Below, one piece after another: positions 1 through 9,586 of a stretch of 64,000 bases of DNA. Source of the stretch: an uncultured Acetatifactor sp. GTDB lineage: Bacteria > Bacillota > Clostridia > Lachnospirales > Lachnospiraceae. The translations under genes and the position numbers were made by a program. Position 1 is the first letter of the stretch; the number at the start of each line of letters is the position of its first letter. The stretch spans positions 3,404 through 67,403 of the forward strand of contig CAJUAB010000013.1 in the NCBI GenBank assembly GCA_910583845.1, in the 5' to 3' direction. The notes beneath the pieces were generated by a model. That model searched no databases. It was not told where the DNA came from and worked only from the letters and a program-made list of their open reading frames with translations.

Positions 1-118
1 TGCCAATGTGTGGGAGGAGTCCTGGACGGAGATCGCGTTGCCGGAGGAGGAGTACGCGCTGTACTTTACCTTTCGGGGGCAGGGTGTTGCCATGCTGAAA
101 GGATTTGAGCTGAGATAG
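1..118 (+). CDS. C-terminal end of a secreted or cytoplasmic glycosidase (partial)
   Basis: Only the last 38 codons are in the window; the reading frame enters at base 2 and stops with TAG at 116-118. The tail ends with the pattern YALYFTFRGQG followed by a short strand, which resembles the last strands of CBM6-like or GH43 C-terminal beta-sandwich domains. The next gene starts 28 bases downstream on the same strand, so it is probably the upstream member of the same glycan operon. Too little is present for a firm family call. Confidence 0.5.
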   Translation, partial: ANVWEESWTEIALPEEEYALYFTFRGQGVAMLKGFELR

Positions 119-146
119 CGCGGAATCTTGCAGGAGGGAGAAAGGG

Positions 147-1538
147 ATGGGATATCTGAGCTTATATACCGGGGAAGTGCGGGAGCCGCATATCCCCCGC
201 GCGCTGGCGGACAGTGTACATATGACATATACGGACCGGGACGGGAAGGAGCATACGCTGAACCAGGGATATGGCATTCTCTATGCGCAGGCGTCCATCC
301 GCCCCGACAACACCATCGCGCCCAGAGGAATCCGGAATCCCCGGGGGCTGGCGCTGCCAAAGGGGGACTTCGGCATATTGGCGGAGCCTGTGGACGAGGC
401 GGGAGAGCCTTTGCGGGAGGCGGGCCTGCTATTATGGAGAACCGGGGATTTTCTGCGCTTCCGACAGGAGTCTGTGGAGCGCGGCAGCTGGCAGGCGGCC
501 TATGACGGGGCCCGGGAGAGGATGGAATTACCGGACGGCCTTTGGGAAGGAATCCGGCAGCGCTGGGCAATGCCCCGGGCAGAGCTTAAAAAGGTGGCGT
601 TTCCCCTGGCTGTGGGCTGGGCGGACCCGGTGATCTTCGCCTGGGAGGGGAAATGGTATTTCCTGGCCACCAATGACAACAATAACAATATCGGCCTGTT
701 TATCCGGGAGGCGGATTCGGTGGCAGGGCTCTTTGGCCCGGAGGCGGAGCCGCGGTGTATTCTGGATTATGACGCGGACAGGGGATTTCTACAGACCTTC
801 TGGGCACCGGAGTTTCATGTGATCGGGGGCAGGGCCTGCATTCTGTTCGCGGTGAGCGGCAGGGTGTGGGGGCCCCAGTGTCATATGATGCGTCTTAAGG
901 AAAACGGCGCGCTGACGGACCCGGCAGACTGGGAGGAGCCGGTGCGGGTGCGCAGGCAGGACGGGAATTTCCTGGCCGAAAGCGGAATTACCCTGGATAT
1001 GACCTGCTTTAAGGACGGGGAGAACTCCTATCTGGTGTGGTCTTATCGTTACGGCATCGGCACGGCGGCGGACACGGGGTCCATGCTGTATATTGCCGCC
1101 GCCGACGAGGCCCGGCCCTGGGTGCTGGCCAGCGAGCCGGTGCTGCTCTCAAGGCCCCTGTACGGCTGGGAGAACCAGCGGGGAACCATCAACAATGAGG
1201 GGCCCTGCGCGCTGCTCACAGAGGATAAGATCTACCTGGCCTACTCCGGCGGCGGGGCCTGCGATCCCACCTATGCGGTGGGCTATCTGGTGGCATCCAG
1301 GGGGGAGGACCTGCTGAAGGCGGAAAACTGGTACAAGGAGCCTGCGGCCATGCTGCACAGAGGCTCCGTGGAGGGCATAGAGGGACCGGGGCACAATTCC
1401 TTTTTCCGCGACGAAGAGGGGGAGCTGATGATCGCTTACCATGCCCAGGATATGGAGAAAACCCATAAGCGTTGTGCCGCTTTCCACCGGGTGTATTTCA
1501 ACGGACAGGGGATGCCGCTGCTGCATATTCCCCTTTAG
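147..1538 (+). CDS. GH43-like family glycosidase (463 aa)
   Basis: Predicted five-bladed beta-propeller glycosidase of the GH43 type, probably an arabinofuranosidase or xylosidase acting on oligosaccharides. There is no signal peptide, so it is likely cytoplasmic. The catalytic-base motif is WADPV with Asp160, followed by a KWYFLATND strand. A WAPEFH motif sits near residue 220, and the probable catalytic acid is Glu351 in NNEGP. The first ~150 residues form an extra domain before the propeller. The ATG at 147 has GGAGGGAGAAAGGG upstream. It is a shorter relative of the protein at 6406-8295, with the same ADP, WAPEFH and EGP landmarks, so the two look like paralogues. The substrate is inferred from the neighbours only. 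Confidence 0.75.
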   Translation: MGYLSLYTGEVREPHIPRALADSVHMTYTDRDGKEHTLNQGYGILYAQASIRPDNTIAPRGIRNPRGLALPKGDFGILAEPVDEAGEPLREAGLLLWRTGDFLRFRQESVERGSWQAAYDGARERMELPDGLWEGIRQRWAMPRAELKKVAFPLAVGWADPVIFAWEGKWYFLATNDNNNNIGLFIREADSVAGLFGPEAEPRCILDYDADRGFLQTFWAPEFHVIGGRACILFAVSGRVWGPQCHMMRLKENGALTDPADWEEPVRVRRQDGNFLAESGITLDMTCFKDGENSYLVWSYRYGIGTAADTGSMLYIAAADEARPWVLASEPVLLSRPLYGWENQRGTINNEGPCALLTEDKIYLAYSGGGACDPTYAVGYLVASRGEDLLKAENWYKEPAAMLHRGSVEGIEGPGHNSFFRDEEGELMIAYHAQDMEKTHKRCAAFHRVYFNGQGMPLLHIPL

Positions 1539-1574
1539 AGCATTTGCGCAGTGATTTGATTGGAGGAGAAAAGT

Positions 1575-3557
1575 ATGGGAAAGATCAGAATCGAGGACAG
1601 GAGGCTGGTGTTCCGGCGCAGGGACGAGCTGACGGTGATTGAGCCCTACGGCAGGGACTGCCTGCGCTGCCGCAGCACCAGAAACGGGCGGCTTTCGGAG
1701 GAGAAATGGACCGTGCTGGAGCCGGCCACCCGGGACGAATGCCAGGTGTCAGGGGACGAGAACAAGGCCACCATCGTAAACGGTATGGTCAGCGCCACCA
1801 TAGAGGCGGGAAACGCCTGGTATGGCGGGATCATCACTTACTACCGCAAGGGAAAACAGATTCTGCGCACCCGGTTTGAGGGGGATTACACCAACCGCAA
1901 TATGCATGTGGAGGGGGATCATTATCAGGTCAGGGTGATCTTTGACGCCAATGAAGGGGAACATTTTTACGGCATGGGGCAGGAGCAGGAGGATTTGTTT
2001 GACCGCAAGGGCAGCACCTGCCAGATTATCCATTACAATACCAAGTCCACGCTGCCGGTGCTGTACTCCTCCCTGGGCTACGGCTTCTTCTGGAACAATC
2101 CGGCTCCGGGGCGCTGCGAGACCACCCGCAACCACACTATGTTTGTGGCGGACAGCGCTTACCAGGCGGACTATTTTGTCTATGCGGGGGAGACGCCCGC
2201 CGGGACCATGGAGAGATACTGCGACCTGACCGGCTACGCGCCCCGGTTTCCCCGCTGGGCGGCGGGCTTCTGGCAGTGCAGGCTTCGCTATGAGAGCCAG
2301 GAGGATCTGCTGGAGGTGGCCCGGGAGTACAAGAGGAGAGGGATTCCCATCGACGCCATCGTCATTGACTATTTTCACTGGACCGAGCAGGGGGAGTGGA
2401 AGTTTGATCCCAGGTACTGGCCGGACCCGGAGGCCATGTGCCGGGAACTGGAGGAGATGGGCATTCATCCGGTGGTATCCATCTGGCCTACCATCAATCC
2501 CGCCAGCGAGAACTACAGTGAGATGAACGAGGGAAATATGCTGGTGCGCACGGAGAACGGGCAGTTCGGCACCTTTGATTTTTACGGGCAGCAGACTTTT
2601 ATCGATCCCATGAACCCGGAGACCAGAAGGTTTGTGTGGGATAAGGTAAGGGAGAATTATTACCGCCATGGGATCAGGACTTTCTGGCTGGACGAGGCGG
2701 AGCCGGAGGTGCATCCCCAGCAGCCGGGGCATCTGAAATACTATCTGGGAAACGGGGCCCAGGTGGCCCAGATGTATCCCTATTACTATGCGAAAACCTT
2801 TTACGACGGGCTTAAGGAGGAGGGGGAGGAAGAGATCGTGTCCCTGACCCGGGCAGCCTACCCCGGCAGTCAGAAGTTTGGCGCCATCGTGTGGAACGGG
2901 GATATTGCCTCCAGCTTTCGGAACCTGAAGATGAGCATTGAGAGCGGCCTGTCCATGGGGATGTGCGGAATCCCCTGGTGGAACTCGGACATCGGCGGAT
3001 TTCATTCCGGGGATATCGAGAGCGACTATTTCAAGGAGCTGATCGTGAGATGGTTCCAGTTCGGCGTGTTCTGTCCGGTGATGCGGCTCCACGGTTCGAG
3101 ACTGCGTCCCTCCTGGCATAAGGAGCGCCATCCCGGCGTCAAGGAGGCCAGCGGCGGCGACAATGAGATCTGGAGCTTCGGGGAGCGCAACTATCCGATT
3201 CTGAAAGAACTGATTGAGCTGCGGGAGAGGCTCAAGGACTATACCTGCCGGTATATGGACGAGGCCAGCCGCACGGGCGCGCCCATCATGCGCCCCATGT
3301 TCTGGGAGTTCCCGGAGGATGAGCAGTGCTATACCCTGGAGGACCAGTATTTTTACGGCGCGGATCTGCTGGTGGCTCCCATCTATGAGCAGGGCGCGGT
3401 GGAACGTCGGGTATACCTGCCCCGGGGAAGGTGGGTGCTTGCGCGGGACGGCCATGTGGAGGAGGGCGGCAGGTGGATCACCTGCCACGCGGAACTGGAG
3501 GAATTTATTGTGTTTGCCCGGGAAGGGGCGGAAGTGCTGGCGTGTTTTGCGCGATAG
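1575..3557 (+). CDS. GH31 alpha-glycosidase (alpha-xylosidase/alpha-glucosidase type)
   Basis: Glycoside hydrolase of family 31 (about 660 aa), a retaining enzyme releasing alpha-linked xylose or glucose. There is an N-terminal beta-sandwich to about residue 210, then the TIM barrel. The nucleophile is probably Asp373 in TFWLDEAEPE and the acid/base Asp443 in VWNGD. The barrel motifs IDYFHW and WWNSDIGGF are also clear. The WLDEAEPE form resembles alpha-xylosidases more than sucrase-type enzymes. I chose ATG 1575 because GGAGGAG at 1562-1568 lies six bases upstream; an in-frame TTG at 1560 has no site. No signal peptide, so it is probably cytoplasmic. It sits 36 bases after the GH43 and 78 before the next gene, in one likely operon. 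Confidence 0.88.
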   Translation: MGKIRIEDRRLVFRRRDELTVIEPYGRDCLRCRSTRNGRLSEEKWTVLEPATRDECQVSGDENKATIVNGMVSATIEAGNAWYGGIITYYRKGKQILRTRFEGDYTNRNMHVEGDHYQVRVIFDANEGEHFYGMGQEQEDLFDRKGSTCQIIHYNTKSTLPVLYSSLGYGFFWNNPAPGRCETTRNHTMFVADSAYQADYFVYAGETPAGTMERYCDLTGYAPRFPRWAAGFWQCRLRYESQEDLLEVAREYKRRGIPIDAIVIDYFHWTEQGEWKFDPRYWPDPEAMCRELEEMGIHPVVSIWPTINPASENYSEMNEGNMLVRTENGQFGTFDFYGQQTFIDPMNPETRRFVWDKVRENYYRHGIRTFWLDEAEPEVHPQQPGHLKYYLGNGAQVAQMYPYYYAKTFYDGLKEEGEEEIVSLTRAAYPGSQKFGAIVWNGDIASSFRNLKMSIESGLSMGMCGIPWWNSDIGGFHSGDIESDYFKELIVRWFQFGVFCPVMRLHGSRLRPSWHKERHPGVKEASGGDNEIWSFGERNYPILKELIELRERLKDYTCRYMDEASRTGAPIMRPMFWEFPEDEQCYTLEDQYFYGADLLVAPIYEQGAVERRVYLPRGRWVLARDGHVEEGGRWITCHAELEEFIVFAREGAEVLACFAR

Positions 3558-3635
3558 GCCGCGGGCAACGGATAAAAAACAGGTTTCAGGTTCCGGGATA
3601 TCCGGTGCCTGGCAGGGGGAAAAGGAGAGCGGGAT

Positions 3636-6236
3636 ATGAGGTGGATCAGGCAGTGTGTGCTTCTGCCGCTGTGTCTGGCGCTGATGGGATGCGGCGGGCA
3701 GGATATGGCTGCAGGCGCCGAAGGCGGTCCGGATACGGGGCGGGAGCAGAGCGCGGAAAGCGGCGCGGAGAGAACGGAGGAGCAGGTCCGGATTCCGGGC
3801 GAAGCCGAAGCGGGAGCGGAAACTGGAGCGGAAGCTGGGGCTTCGGAAAGCCGGGAGGAAGGACAGCAGTCGACCGGGTCGGGCAGTGAGGGAGAAAAGC
3901 CGGACGGCGCGGCGGAGAATCGGGAGGAAGAGGGAGAAATGATCAGGGATTACACGGCTTGTTTTCAGAATATAGAAGTAACGGAGGCTTATAAGGGCCT
4001 GGAGGACGCCAATCCGCTGATGACCCAGCGGTTCGGCGCGGACCCCTACGCCATGGAATACAATGGAAGAGTCTACTTTTATATGACTGCGGACGCTTTC
4101 GAGTATGAGGACGGCGAAGTCAGGGAGAACACCTACAGTAAGATTCACCGGATCAATGTGATCTCCACGGCTGACATGGTGAATTTTACGGACCACGGCT
4201 CCATAGAGGCGGCGGGCAGCCAGGGCGCGGCCAGGTGGGCCAGCAATTCCTGGGCTCCGGCGGCGGCCTGGAAGAATATCGACGGACAGGATCAATTTTT
4301 CCTGTATTTCGCGGACGGGGGCGGCGGCATCGGTGTGCTGACGGCGGACAGCCCCACGGGTCCCTTTACCGATCCCATCGGACACGGTCTGGTGACCCGG
4401 CAGACGCCCGCCTGCGCGGACGTGCTGTGGCTCTTTGACCCCGCGGTGCTGGTGGATGAGGACGGCAGGGCTTATCTGTATTTTGGCGGCGGGGTGCCGG
4501 AGGACAAAGTATCGGCTCCCGGTACGGCCAGGGTGGTGGAACTGGGGGAGGACATGATCAGCCTGAAAGGCGATCCCAGGCCCATTGACGTGCCTTACCT
4601 GTTCGAGGACTCCGGCATACACAAATATAATGACAAGTACTATTATACATATTGCACCAACTGGCAGGTAGATGCGGCCGGGACGGCGGCTTACGGCTTC
4701 CACAACGCGGAGATTGCCAGCCTGGAGAGCTCCAGCCCCATGGGGCCTTTCACCTTCAAGGAGGTGATTCTGGAGAATCCCGGCAAGTTAAACGGCCTGT
4801 ACGGCAACAATCATCATTGTGTATTCCGTTTCCGGGACAATTGGTATATTGCTTATCACGCCCGCACTCTGGAGAAAAATATGGGAGTGGAGAAGGGATA
4901 TCGCTGTACGCATGTGGACGCTTTTACCATGGGGGAGGACGGAACCATCGGCAAGATCCGTATGACCATGAAGGGCCGGGAACAGCTTCAATACGTGAAT
5001 CCCTATGAGGAGGTCAATGCCGCGACCATGGCGGTGCAGGGCGGTCTGGATACGGTGGAAGTACTGACGGAGACCAAAGGCCCGGGCGTCATGGCGCTGA
5101 CGGGTATTGACAGCGGGGATTTTTTCAAGGTACAGGGTGTGGATTTTGGAGAAAATGCTCCGACAGCCATACAGATGACCGTCCGCCGCGGGGCGGGTAT
5201 GGAGGGACTGGCGCAGATCCGCGTGGACGGGCCGGAAGGCCGGGTGCTGGGCTATATGCCGCTGGGAACGCTACAGGAGAAGGACACGGCAGGGGAGGAT
5301 TTTGTCACCTGTGAGGCGCGGCTGGAGGCGGAAGTGACCGGCGTACATGACCTCTTTTTTCTGTTTTACAGCAGCGCGGAAAACAGCTGTGAGATCGCCG
5401 GATGGCGCTTTGTAAAAGGGGAGGAGGAGCTTAGCGCCCTCTGTCCGAAGGAGGTGTCAGAAAGCGTGGCGGGAAGAGAGTACGGAAGGGTGGAACATAT
5501 CACCTACCACTCGGAGACCACGGGGCTTGAGCGGGGAGCCAATGTACTGCTGCCTCCGGGATACGATCCAGAAAAACAGTATGCGGCGCTGTATTTTCAA
5601 CATGGCATTTTCGGGGATGAGTACACGCTCACAGGCGATGCGAACAATGCCATCCCTCAGATTCTGGGCAATCTTGCCGCACAGGGCATGGCCAGAGAGG
5701 TGATCGCGGTATTTCCGGACATGTACGCCACCTCGGACCCCGAATTAAAACCGGGATTCAGCGAGGAGGAAGTGGCTCCCTATGACAATTTTATCAACGA
5801 ACTGACGCAGGATCTGATTCCCTGTATTGAAAGCCGTTACTCTGTGCAGGCGGACAGGGAGAGCAGGGGGATTCTGGGATTTTCCATGGGCGGAAGGGAG
5901 ACATTGTACATCGGCGTGAACAGACCGGATCTGTTCGGATATGTGGGGGCCATCTCCCCGGCGCCGGGGCTGACGCCTGCCAAAGACTGGGCCATGTCCC
6001 ACCCGGGCCAGCTTCAGGAGGAGGAACTGTGTTTCCCCCAGGGGGCACAGACACCGGAGCTTCTGATGGTCTGCTGCGGTACGCAGGACAGCGTAGTGGG
6101 CAAATTTCCGGAGAGCTACCACCAGATCCTGGAGAACAACCATGTGGAGCATCTGTGGTACGAAGTTCCCGGCGCTGACCATGACAGCCAGGCTATCCGC
6201 AGCGGCCTGTACAACTTTATGATCCGCTGGAACTGA
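3636..6236 (+). CDS. Lipoprotein with GH43 domain and C-terminal CE1-like esterase
   Basis: Surface-anchored bifunctional xylan enzyme (866 aa). The signal peptide ends in a lipobox (LALMGC) with Cys near residue 23. A low-complexity Glu/Gly/Ser-rich linker runs to about residue 105. A GH43 propeller follows (about 120-450) with FGADPY (Asp136), SNSWAP and FDPAV motifs. Next is a beta-sandwich resembling CBM6 (about 465-590). The C-terminal alpha/beta-hydrolase (about 600-866) resembles CE1/esterase-D feruloyl or acetyl-xylan esterases, with GFSMGG nucleophile Ser750 and a GADHD histidine at 849. An arabinofuranosidase or xylosidase coupled to a feruloyl/acetyl esterase would remove side chains at the cell surface. 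Exact substrates are inferred. Confidence 0.85.
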   Translation: MRWIRQCVLLPLCLALMGCGGQDMAAGAEGGPDTGREQSAESGAERTEEQVRIPGEAEAGAETGAEAGASESREEGQQSTGSGSEGEKPDGAAENREEEGEMIRDYTACFQNIEVTEAYKGLEDANPLMTQRFGADPYAMEYNGRVYFYMTADAFEYEDGEVRENTYSKIHRINVISTADMVNFTDHGSIEAAGSQGAARWASNSWAPAAAWKNIDGQDQFFLYFADGGGGIGVLTADSPTGPFTDPIGHGLVTRQTPACADVLWLFDPAVLVDEDGRAYLYFGGGVPEDKVSAPGTARVVELGEDMISLKGDPRPIDVPYLFEDSGIHKYNDKYYYTYCTNWQVDAAGTAAYGFHNAEIASLESSSPMGPFTFKEVILENPGKLNGLYGNNHHCVFRFRDNWYIAYHARTLEKNMGVEKGYRCTHVDAFTMGEDGTIGKIRMTMKGREQLQYVNPYEEVNAATMAVQGGLDTVEVLTETKGPGVMALTGIDSGDFFKVQGVDFGENAPTAIQMTVRRGAGMEGLAQIRVDGPEGRVLGYMPLGTLQEKDTAGEDFVTCEARLEAEVTGVHDLFFLFYSSAENSCEIAGWRFVKGEEELSALCPKEVSESVAGREYGRVEHITYHSETTGLERGANVLLPPGYDPEKQYAALYFQHGIFGDEYTLTGDANNAIPQILGNLAAQGMAREVIAVFPDMYATSDPELKPGFSEEEVAPYDNFINELTQDLIPCIESRYSVQADRESRGILGFSMGGRETLYIGVNRPDLFGYVGAISPAPGLTPAKDWAMSHPGQLQEEELCFPQGAQTPELLMVCCGTQDSVVGKFPESYHQILENNHVEHLWYEVPGADHDSQAIRSGLYNFMIRWN

Positions 6237-6405
6237 CGGGCCGTCCTGAAACCCTGCCTGAACCCATTCGGGGAGGCGTTTGCGCAAGCGGTTCCCCCGA
6301 CTGTGTCAGGGCGGACAGACAGGCGTCCGAAGGCTCCGGGAGGGACGGACAGTACCCGGATATTTTGGATTCGAGTGTATGATAGATGGATGAAGAGAGG
6401 GAATT

Positions 6406-8295
6406 ATGAGCAAATTATTGTGTTATACCAGAAAACCCATAGATAATGTTCTGTACGACCCGAAGCTGGCATACAGCATGCATCTGGCGTTGCAGGAGGG
6501 GGAGCTTTTCCGGCCGCTGAATCATAACAGCGGCGTACTGTTTGCCCTGGCTACAGAGAACGCGGACGGTTCTCTGAATCCCATGAGTCTGCGGAATCCG
6601 TGGGTTTTTCCTCTGAAGGGCGGTGGCTTTGGAGTGGTGGCCGTGCGGATCTGCGGCGACGGAGAGGAGGATGCCGGCAGCAAGGGGAGCGTCCTTGTGT
6701 GGACCACGCGGGATCTGCTGGTCTATCAGGAACTGGGCCTGCTGAAACTGGGAGAGCAGTATGTGGACTGGGTGAGGGCGGAGTATGATCCGCAGAGGAA
6801 CTGTTATCTGCTGTGCTGGGGGGAGCGGACCGGCTGTAGCTATCAGGCGCTTTTTCCCCTGTCTGTCATGCAGGGGAAAGCAGGGCTTGAAAGCGTCCGT
6901 GAGCCTCTCCTGACCTGCATTGTGGACCCGGACAGCAGGGAAAACATGCTGGGGGAGGTGCCTGGGGCAGCCGATGAATATAAGTGGGAAGCGGGCAGCA
7001 TAGAAGGCGCGGTGCCCCACTGTGTGCTGGAAATCGGGGAGCAGGAGGCATGGTATCTGCGATGCAAGCTGCTGACGCCGGTCAATACCGGTGTGGAAGT
7101 GCCTGTGGAGACGGAGGTTCATCTGGAGGACTGCGAGGACGAAGATCTGCGGAGAGAGCGTGTGGCGCAGGCTCTGCGCGGGCAGCAGGCCATTGTGCGT
7201 TACAGCGACGGAACTTCCTGCAAAAAGCGTGTGGACTGGCATCTGGACCATGTGGATTTCACCCGGAAGGGGAGCCAGGTGGTGGAGGGAGATATCTACA
7301 GGCCCTGGTTTCCCTTCCCCGTGGCATATAATCGCGCCGATCCCTGTGTGACCCGTTGGAACGGCAGATACTATTTTATCGCCACCAACGACGCGGACAG
7401 CAATCATACCCTGTATATCAGGGAGGCGGATACGCTGGAGGGTCTGACCGACGCCCGGGAGGTGCTTCTTCTGGATTCCGACACTTATGAGGGAATCGGG
7501 GGCCTTCTGTGGGCACCGGAGTTTCATGAGATCCAGGGAAAACTGTATATTTTTCACGCCGCCACCCCGGGGCCTTTTTATGAGGAGGAGAGTCATATCA
7601 TGGCGTTACGGGAGGGGGGCAATCCCGCATGCCGGGAGGATTGGTCTGCTCCCAGAAGAATTGTGAAGGCGGACGGCAGTGATCTGTGTCAGGCGGGCAA
7701 GACCATCACTTTGGATATGACCTGCTTTCTGTGGGAGGGAGAATATTACGTGATCTGGTCCCAGAGGGAGTTTCTGCCCAAGGACCTCGGGGCCTGGCTG
7801 TACATCGCAAAGCTGAATCCAGAGGAGCCCTGGAAGCTGGCATCTGATCCGGTGGTGCTGTCCAAGCCGGATTATGGATGGGCAAATAATCATACCTTTG
7901 TGGAGGAGGGCCCATATGCGCTTCCCGTGGGGGATATGCTGTATGTGACATTTTCCGCGGCGGCGGTGGATACCTCCTATGTGGTGAGTTATCTGGTGGC
8001 AGAGAGAGGGAAAGATCTGCTGCGGCGTGAGAGCTGGCGCAAGAATAACTATCCCATTCTGACTTCCCGCAGCGTGGAGGGGGAGTATGGAACCGGGCAC
8101 AATGCCTATGTGGAGGACGCGGAGGGGAACGTGTGGAACACGTATCACGCCCGTCCCGGAGTGGAGGGTGTGCGCAGCAGCGGCATCCGGCGGGTGCATT
8201 TTGACATGGACGGGGCGCCTGTGCTGGATATGACTGAGGAGATGGACCTGCGGGAAGCCTGGCGCCGGGTGAAGACCAGGCTGGTGATCCGGTAG
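6406..8295 (+). CDS. GH43-like family glycosidase, long form (629 aa)
   Basis: Probable cytoplasmic GH43-type glycosidase with no signal peptide. The propeller occupies roughly residues 300-610: RADPC holds the likely base Asp312, followed by RYYFIATND, WAPEFHE, and VEEGP with the likely acid Glu501. About 290 residues precede it, an N-terminal extension larger than in its paralogue at 147-1538. The last 300 residues of both proteins share landmark order and spacing. ATG 6406 is preceded by AGAGAGGGA. A 169-base gap separates it from the upstream GH43-CE1 gene; I see no convincing terminator or promoter there. The gene converges on an AraC regulator, with a hairpin between them. Confidence 0.75.
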   Translation: MSKLLCYTRKPIDNVLYDPKLAYSMHLALQEGELFRPLNHNSGVLFALATENADGSLNPMSLRNPWVFPLKGGGFGVVAVRICGDGEEDAGSKGSVLVWTTRDLLVYQELGLLKLGEQYVDWVRAEYDPQRNCYLLCWGERTGCSYQALFPLSVMQGKAGLESVREPLLTCIVDPDSRENMLGEVPGAADEYKWEAGSIEGAVPHCVLEIGEQEAWYLRCKLLTPVNTGVEVPVETEVHLEDCEDEDLRRERVAQALRGQQAIVRYSDGTSCKKRVDWHLDHVDFTRKGSQVVEGDIYRPWFPFPVAYNRADPCVTRWNGRYYFIATNDADSNHTLYIREADTLEGLTDAREVLLLDSDTYEGIGGLLWAPEFHEIQGKLYIFHAATPGPFYEEESHIMALREGGNPACREDWSAPRRIVKADGSDLCQAGKTITLDMTCFLWEGEYYVIWSQREFLPKDLGAWLYIAKLNPEEPWKLASDPVVLSKPDYGWANNHTFVEEGPYALPVGDMLYVTFSAAAVDTSYVVSYLVAERGKDLLRRESWRKNNYPILTSRSVEGEYGTGHNAYVEDAEGNVWNTYHARPGVEGVRSSGIRRVHFDMDGAPVLDMTEEMDLREAWRRVKTRLVIR

Positions 8296-8338
8296 CTTCG
8301 GCCTGGCCGGAGCGGGCGCTGTCTCCCTCCGGGAATAT

Positions 8339-8363
8339 GCGCCCGGAAGGTTTTTCCGGGCGC
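8339..8363. terminator. Hairpin between convergent genes
   Basis: A perfect 10-base inverted repeat (GCGCCCGGAA at 8339-8348 and TTCCGGGCGC at 8354-8363) with loop GGTTT lies between the stop of the GH43 gene and the stop of the minus-strand AraC gene. There is no clear T-run on either side. Its position suggests a bidirectional terminator, but this is inferred. Confidence 0.5.
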
Positions 8364-8385
8364 AGTATGCGGCGCGGACCGGAAA

Positions 8386-9366
8386 TCAGAGCTCCGGCGT
8401 CTGGGGAGGGAGGATATTTCCCTGGGAATCCAGAACGTCAGACGGCAGGTCCGAGCCCGCCACATTGTAGTGGGGTAAGCCGAAAAGAGAGGCGGATTTG
8501 GAAGGGTCCGCAAAAGAGACATCTTCGCGGGAGTCTTCCGGAGGTGTCTTTTTTGCGGGAGTGTGAGGGGGGACGCGGCCCGTGCCCGCCGTGCCTGGAA
8601 GCCGGGCGGAAGCGCCGCGGCGGAACGCGCCGGGGGTCAGCCCTGTCTGTTGCCGGAACTGGCGGCAGAAATGTTCCACATTGCGGTAACCGCAGGCATC
8701 GGCAATCTCCGCTATGGGCTTATCCGTATAAGTCAGCTGTTCCCTGGCCATGCGGATTCGGCTGGTGATCACATCATCCATGCAGGAGACGCCGAAGGTT
8801 TTTTTGTACAGGATCTGAAGATAGCCGGCGCTGAGATGCAGCTCGTCAGCCATGGAGCGGATGTTCCAGGGCAGATGGGGACTGTTGTATATTTTTTTGT
8901 GGAGATTCAGCAGCCGGGGCGTGTGGGCGGAGGTCTCCCGGCGGGCTGTATCCCGCCGCAGACGCAGAAACAGCGCCTGCAGCAGATTGGAGATGATGGG
9001 GTCGCTGTCAGCTGAGGCGAGGGAGGCCTCCCAGGTCAGGAGCTTGAGCAGATTGTGGCAGTATGCCATGTCGGACACGGGGAAGGGGACGCCGGTCAGG
9101 GGAAACTGTGTCACGAGGGGATCGTCCGAGGTAAAACGCATCCAGTCATTCTGGTAGGTATCCCGGCAGGCCCGGTAGCAGATGGCCTGTCCCGGGGCAT
9201 AGAGCATGGCTGTCCCGCCGGGATATTCCAGCCACTGACCGCCTGACAGAAACTGCACCGGTGTGGTCACCAGCAGCAAGGTGTACTGACCGGGCGCGGT
9301 GACGGCCTCAAATTGGAAATCGGATGGATGTACGGCACTGTAACCGATAAAGTGAATGGTGTTCAT
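8386..9366 (-). CDS. AraC-family transcriptional regulator
   Basis: Sugar-responsive regulator, probably controlling the adjacent xylan genes (about 326 aa). The N-terminal half resembles a cupin-type sensing domain. The two helix-turn-helix motifs lie at about residues 155-250, with SMADELHLSAGYLQILYKKTFG and IAEIADACGYRNVEHFCRQFR as recognition segments. About 75 residues after the HTH domain are Pro- and Ser-rich and look unstructured, an unusual tail. I chose the ATG at 9364-9366 because GGGAGG lies about 8 bases upstream on the minus strand; the longer frame reaching 9453 lacks a site. It is transcribed divergently from the gene at 9587. Confidence 0.9.
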   Translation of the reverse strand: MNTIHFIGYSAVHPSDFQFEAVTAPGQYTLLLVTTPVQFLSGGQWLEYPGGTAMLYAPGQAICYRACRDTYQNDWMRFTSDDPLVTQFPLTGVPFPVSDMAYCHNLLKLLTWEASLASADSDPIISNLLQALFLRLRRDTARRETSAHTPRLLNLHKKIYNSPHLPWNIRSMADELHLSAGYLQILYKKTFGVSCMDDVITSRIRMAREQLTYTDKPIAEIADACGYRNVEHFCRQFRQQTGLTPGAFRRGASARLPGTAGTGRVPPHTPAKKTPPEDSREDVSFADPSKSASLFGLPHYNVAGSDLPSDVLDSQGNILPPQTPEL

Positions 9367-9586
9367 GGACTGCCTCCCAGGGGTGAAGGTTTTTCTTTTC
9401 AGTATAATGCATCGCCGGTGGCCGGTCAATAAAGACATATGTTTCCGCAACATACCTGAACGAACGGCAGTAGAGCGGTTATGTTGAAAAAACAGTGGTA
9501 GCGTTCAATTCGGTTTAATAATCAGTAGAACGGCGGGGCAAAGCGTTGTAAACTGTTTCTATCAACAGATGAAGGAGATACCTGAA
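9367..9586. promoter_or_regulatory. Divergent regulatory region between araC-type gene and PcRGLX-like gene
   Basis: 220 bases between two divergent starts, more AT-rich than the genes. It holds an inverted pair CAACATA (9448-9454) and TATGTTG (9480-9486), which could be part of an AraC-type or other operator. I could not find a -35/-10 pair with good spacing. Any regulatory role is inferred from the divergent layout. Confidence 0.35.

Noticed and set aside
1749..4703. 984-codon open frame on the minus strand
   Set aside because: It lies antisense to the GH31 and GH43-CE1 genes, has no ribosome binding site and its translation shows no protein family; GC-rich third positions make such antisense frames.
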